15,255 nucleotides of DNA. Origin: CG1-02-35-72 sp964564475 (GTDB taxonomy: Bacteria > Bacteroidota > Bacteroidia > Flavobacteriales > Flavobacteriaceae). The stretch covers positions 1 to 15,255 of the forward strand of contig CAZMBM010000050.1 in assembly GCA_964564475.1 (NCBI GenBank), read 5' to 3'. Positions 12,769-15,255 of the stretch are shown here, piece by piece. Position 1 is the first letter of the stretch. Every line of letters begins with the position of its first letter. A model generated the notes under the pieces. That model had not been told where the DNA came from. It made no database searches and saw nothing but the letters and a program-made list of their open reading frames with translations. Both the position numbers and the translations under genes were made by a program.

Positions 12769-14597
12769 TTATCCGTTCATAGAAATCAAAAACTCAGCGT
12801 TATTGGCAGTGTATTTAATCTTGTCATTGATAGATTCCATTGCTTCAACCGGGTTCATATCGGCCAAATATTTGCGTAAAATCCACATACGCTGTATGGT
12901 TTTGTCGTCTAACAACAAATCGTCACGGCGTGTACTCGATTTAACCAAATCAATAGCCGGAAAAATACGGCGGTTAGAAATATTGCGATCTAATTGTAAC
13001 TCCATATTACCCGTACCTTTAAATTCTTCGAAAATCACTTCGTCCATTTTTGAACCGGTTTCGGTTAGTGCTGTAGCGATAATTGTTAAAGATCCCCCGT
13101 TTTCGATGTTTCGAGCGGCGCCGAAAAAACGTTTGGGTTTGTGTAAGGCATTGGCATCTATACCTCCCGACAATATTTTACCCGAAGCCGGCGCTACAGT
13201 ATTGTAGGCACGTGCTAAACGTGTAATTGAGTCGAGTAAAATTACCACATCGTGACCACACTCTACCAAGCGTTTGGCTTTGTCAAGAACAATATTGGCC
13301 ACTTTTACATGTTTATCGGCCGGCTCGTCAAAAGTAGAAGCCACAACCTCGCCACGCACATGACGTTGCATATCGGTTACCTCTTCAGGACGTTCGTCAA
13401 TTAAAAGTATAATTTGATATACCTCAGGATGATTGGCGGCAATGGCATTGGCAATGTCTTTTAACAACATTGTTTTACCGGTTTTGGGTTGTGAGACTAT
13501 CATACCGCGTTGTCCTTTACCGATGGGGCAAAATAAATCCATAATTCGTGTTGAAATAGAACTGCCTTTTTCGGTAATGTTGAATTTTTCTGTCGGGAAA
13601 AGCGGTGTTAAATGTTCAAAAGCCACGCGGTCTCTCACAATTTGCGGATTCATACCGTTGATAAGTGATACGCGGATAAGCGGGAAATATTTTTCACCTT
13701 CTTTGGGTGGACGCACATTACCTCTTACGGTATCGCCGGTTTTTAAACCAAATAATTTGATTTGTGATTGCGATACGTAAATGTCATCGGGTGACGACAG
13801 GTAATTGTAATCTGATGAACGCAAAAAACCGTAGCCGTCTTGCATAATTTCTAAAACACCTTCACTTTCTATAATCCCGTCAAATTCATAATCGGGATCA
13901 CGGTATTTGCCTTGACGCCTTTGTTCGTTTGGGTTTTTATTATTGTTAAAAGGTTTTTTATTTTTAGAAGTATCCTTTTTGGCTTGAAACGGCGGTTTAT
14001 TACTGTCGTTATTTTGTACGTTTGANNNNNNNNNNNNNNNNNNNNNNNNNNNNNNNNNNNNNNNNNNNNNNNNNNNNNNNNNNNNNNNNNNNNNNNNNNN
14101 NNNNNNNNNNNNNNNNNNNNNNNNNTATCCTTTTTGGCTTGAAACGGCGGTTTATTACTGTCGTTATTTTGTACGTTTGATTCCTTTTTGGCTTGTAAAA
14201 CAGGTTTATTACTGTCGTTACCTTGTGTGTTTGACTCCTTTTTGGCCTGTAAGGTCGGTTTGTTTTCTTTTTTAGGCGGCAGATTGTCGCCGTCATTTTT
14301 TTGCATTGCCACAACAGGCTTATTAGGGTTTTCTTGGAGGACGTCTTTAGTTTTGTCAAAAAGATTTTTTTGATGTTTGTTTTGAATACGTCTGCGTTTT
14401 GTTTTTTGTTCTGACTTGTTTTCAGAATTATGGGAAGTCGTTGGTACCGCGATTTTTGGAGCCGCTGCTTGTATATCGAGAATTTGATAAATCAAATCGA
14501 GTTTTTTGAGTTGGCGGAATTTGGGTACATTAAGTGTTTTAGCGATGTCTTGTAAATCGGCTAATTTTTTACCTTTTAGGGCGGAGATATCAAACAT
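12769..14597 (-). CDS. rho: Transcription termination factor Rho (interrupted by an assembly gap)
   Basis: Hexameric RNA helicase that ends transcription at Rho-dependent sites. The N-terminal part (ATG at 14597) has a Rho N-terminal helical domain at residues 1-43 (ISALKGKKLADLQDIAKTL), then a charged, Asn/Gln/Lys-rich disordered region with 18-residue repeats. After the gap come the cold-shock RNA-binding domain (EFDGIIESEGVLEIMQDGYGF onward, given here in part), the Walker A motif SQPKTGKT, the Walker B LLDSITRLARAYN and the SGGIDANALHKPKRFFGAARN loop region. The 100 N at 14026-14125 puts the two halves out of frame. Merging the identical 55-nt ends (13971-14025 and 14126-14180) removes 155 nt and restores one open frame of 557 residues. 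This is one intact gene, not a pseudogene. The last residues are EFLISMNG. Confidence 0.95.
13971..14234 (-). repeat. 54-nt coding repeats in the Rho disordered region
   Basis: The units encode 18 residues each: ESNTQGNDSNKPVLQAKK and ESNVQNNDSNKPPFQAKK, preceded by a partial unit ENKPTLQAKK. The copy left of the N run (13971-14025) is most likely the same sequence as 14126-14180. The true number of units cannot be known from this assembly. Confidence 0.85.
14026..14125. other. Assembly gap, 100 N, inside rho
   Basis: Exactly 100 unknown bases with identical 55-nt flanks (13971-14025 and 14126-14180). For rho to be open, the true gap must be 2 modulo 3 in length. A 55-nt overlap (gap of minus 55) satisfies this, whereas 100 does not. 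Confidence 0.92.
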
Positions 14598-14621
14598 AGA
14601 AGTTAAAATATTAAGTGATGA

Positions 14622-14639
14622 AATTCTTATATAAGAATT
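14622..14639. promoter_or_regulatory. 18-nt perfect palindrome in the rho leader
   Basis: AATTCTTATATAAGAATT lies 25 nt upstream of the rho start codon. It is a perfect inverted repeat but purely AT-rich apart from one C and one G. It could be an operator or weak RNA hairpin affecting rho translation, or chance in AT-rich DNA. Confidence 0.35.
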
Positions 14640-14708
14640 GTTTGTGTATTTATTTTTTGATTATAATTATTTTGAGAAGAACTCGCTTGTTAGGTGCGAT
14701 AGTTACTG

Positions 14709-14716
14709 CAATATTA
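14709..14716 (-). promoter_or_regulatory. Possible -7 box of the rho promoter
   Basis: Minus-strand TAATATTG followed by C is one mismatch from TAnnTTTG. It would give rho a leader of about 105 nt, long enough for the autoregulation known for rho in other bacteria. This is weak evidence without a -33 element. Confidence 0.4.
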
Positions 14717-14763
14717 CGAATTATTTTTTAAAAAGAAAAAAGCTTTAATAAAAAAGAATAAAT

Positions 14764-14771
14764 TAACTTTG
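14764..14771 (+). promoter_or_regulatory. -7 box of the DUF4293 gene promoter
   Basis: TAACTTTG followed by C matches the Bacteroidota -7 consensus exactly and lies 23 nt before the ATG at 14795. Confidence 0.65.
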
Positions 14772-14794
14772 CACATACGTTTTTTTCTATATTA

Positions 14795-15229
14795 ATGATA
14801 CAGCGAATTCAATCGGTATATTTAGTATTAACAGCTTTAATAAGCAGTGTATTAATGGCTTATAAGCCATTGTGGTATGGGGCTAATAAGAATACGGTCT
14901 CTGCTTTTCAAGCTTTTGAAGGAGGAAGTATGCTGTTGATGAGTGTTGCTGTAGGTTTTATTGTTGTTACTTTATTAGCTTTGGGGAGCTTATTTAATTT
15001 TAAAAAGAGAAAATCACAATTTATGTTAAACAGACTTAACATAATTATAAACCTTTATTTGATAGGGGTGTTGTTATATTATCTGCTCAATTTATCTGGA
15101 GAAACTACAATTTCTGAGAAGGGTATTGGGAGTTTTATTCCTGTAATAAATATTGTTTTATTGGCTTTTGCCAATAAGGCTATTCAAAAGGATGAAGCGC
15201 TTGTAAAATCTGCAGACAGATTGCGATAA
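14795..15229 (+). CDS. DUF4293 family small membrane protein
   Basis: A 144-residue inner-membrane protein with four predicted hydrophobic segments at about residues 5-22, 43-65, 80-100 and 110-128, and a short charged C-terminal tail (KAIQKDEALVKSADRLR). The start MIQRIQSVYLVLTALIS is the pattern I associate with DUF4293, a Bacteroidota family of unknown function. It is transcribed divergently from rho across a 197-nt region, an arrangement I recall as frequent in Flavobacteriia. The gene is complete and the stop at 15227-15229 is followed by 26 nt to the window end. No catalytic motif is visible. Confidence 0.88.
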   Translation: MIQRIQSVYLVLTALISSVLMAYKPLWYGANKNTVSAFQAFEGGSMLLMSVAVGFIVVTLLALGSLFNFKKRKSQFMLNRLNIIINLYLIGVLLYYLLNLSGETTISEKGIGSFIPVINIVLLAFANKAIQKDEALVKSADRLR

Positions 15230-15255
15230 ACCTATAATCTTAGTTTTAGTGCGTT

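Noticed and set aside
12752..12775. GGATAA/TTATCC hairpin at the rho stop codon
   Set aside because: Six-base arms with a 12-nt loop, overlapping the coding end and lacking a T tract; probably chance.
13433..13780. Plus-strand open frame of 115 codons opposite rho
   Set aside because: Antisense to highly conserved Rho motifs, so it is a coding shadow.
14009..14359. Open frame running through the N run in the rho 5' region
   Set aside because: It is a second reading frame of the 54-nt repeats and much of it is unknown sequence. The Rho frame explains the region.

Overview
The window is a piece of a Bacteroidota chromosome, most likely class Flavobacteriia. The evidence is the AT-rich sequence, genes lacking strong Shine-Dalgarno sites, promoter boxes of the Bacteroidota type TAnnTTTG, a DUF5686/carboxypeptidase-regulatory-like outer-membrane protein, a DUF4293 protein beside rho, and a Rho factor with a long N-terminal disordered insertion. 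No 16S or other species-level marker is present, so I go no further. It is a draft assembly: two runs of exactly 100 N (12326-12425 and 14026-14125) are each flanked by an identical 55-nt sequence on both sides, which looks like unmerged overlap between short-read contigs.

Left part (1-5133): a dispersed-type inverted repeat, a small unrecognised gene on the plus strand, then a minus-strand block that reads in transcription order etfB, etfA, bifunctional-nuclease (BFN) gene, nupG-type nucleoside transporter and thyA. A terminator-like hairpin separates etfA from the nuclease gene. A bidirectional hairpin lies between thyA and the small gene.

Middle (5134-12187): a divergent promoter region with a 22-bp perfect palindrome, then plus-strand genes for pyruvate dehydrogenase E1 beta and a DUF5686 outer-membrane protein. 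These are followed by a tight unit of deoC, an aldehyde dehydrogenase and a second, catalytically dead aldehyde-dehydrogenase-like protein. The last two look like the two domains of an ALDH16-type enzyme encoded by separate genes. DeoC releases acetaldehyde from deoxyribose-5-phosphate, and the dehydrogenase could oxidise it. Together with NupG and ThyA this gives the window a deoxynucleoside uptake, synthesis and breakdown theme, although no nucleoside phosphorylase is seen.

Right part (12188-15255): a non-coding stretch with tandem copies of the 3' part of a tRNA gene plus its terminator, then the intact initiator tRNA-fMet (minus strand), rho (minus strand, artificially cut in two by the second N run) and a divergent DUF4293 membrane protein.

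Most genes are conserved housekeeping genes. I see no defence system, CRISPR array, transposase or secretion system. The points most worth a second look are the rearranged tRNA-fMet 3' end, the split ALDH16 pair, the palindromic operator candidate, and the assembly overlaps that break rho.
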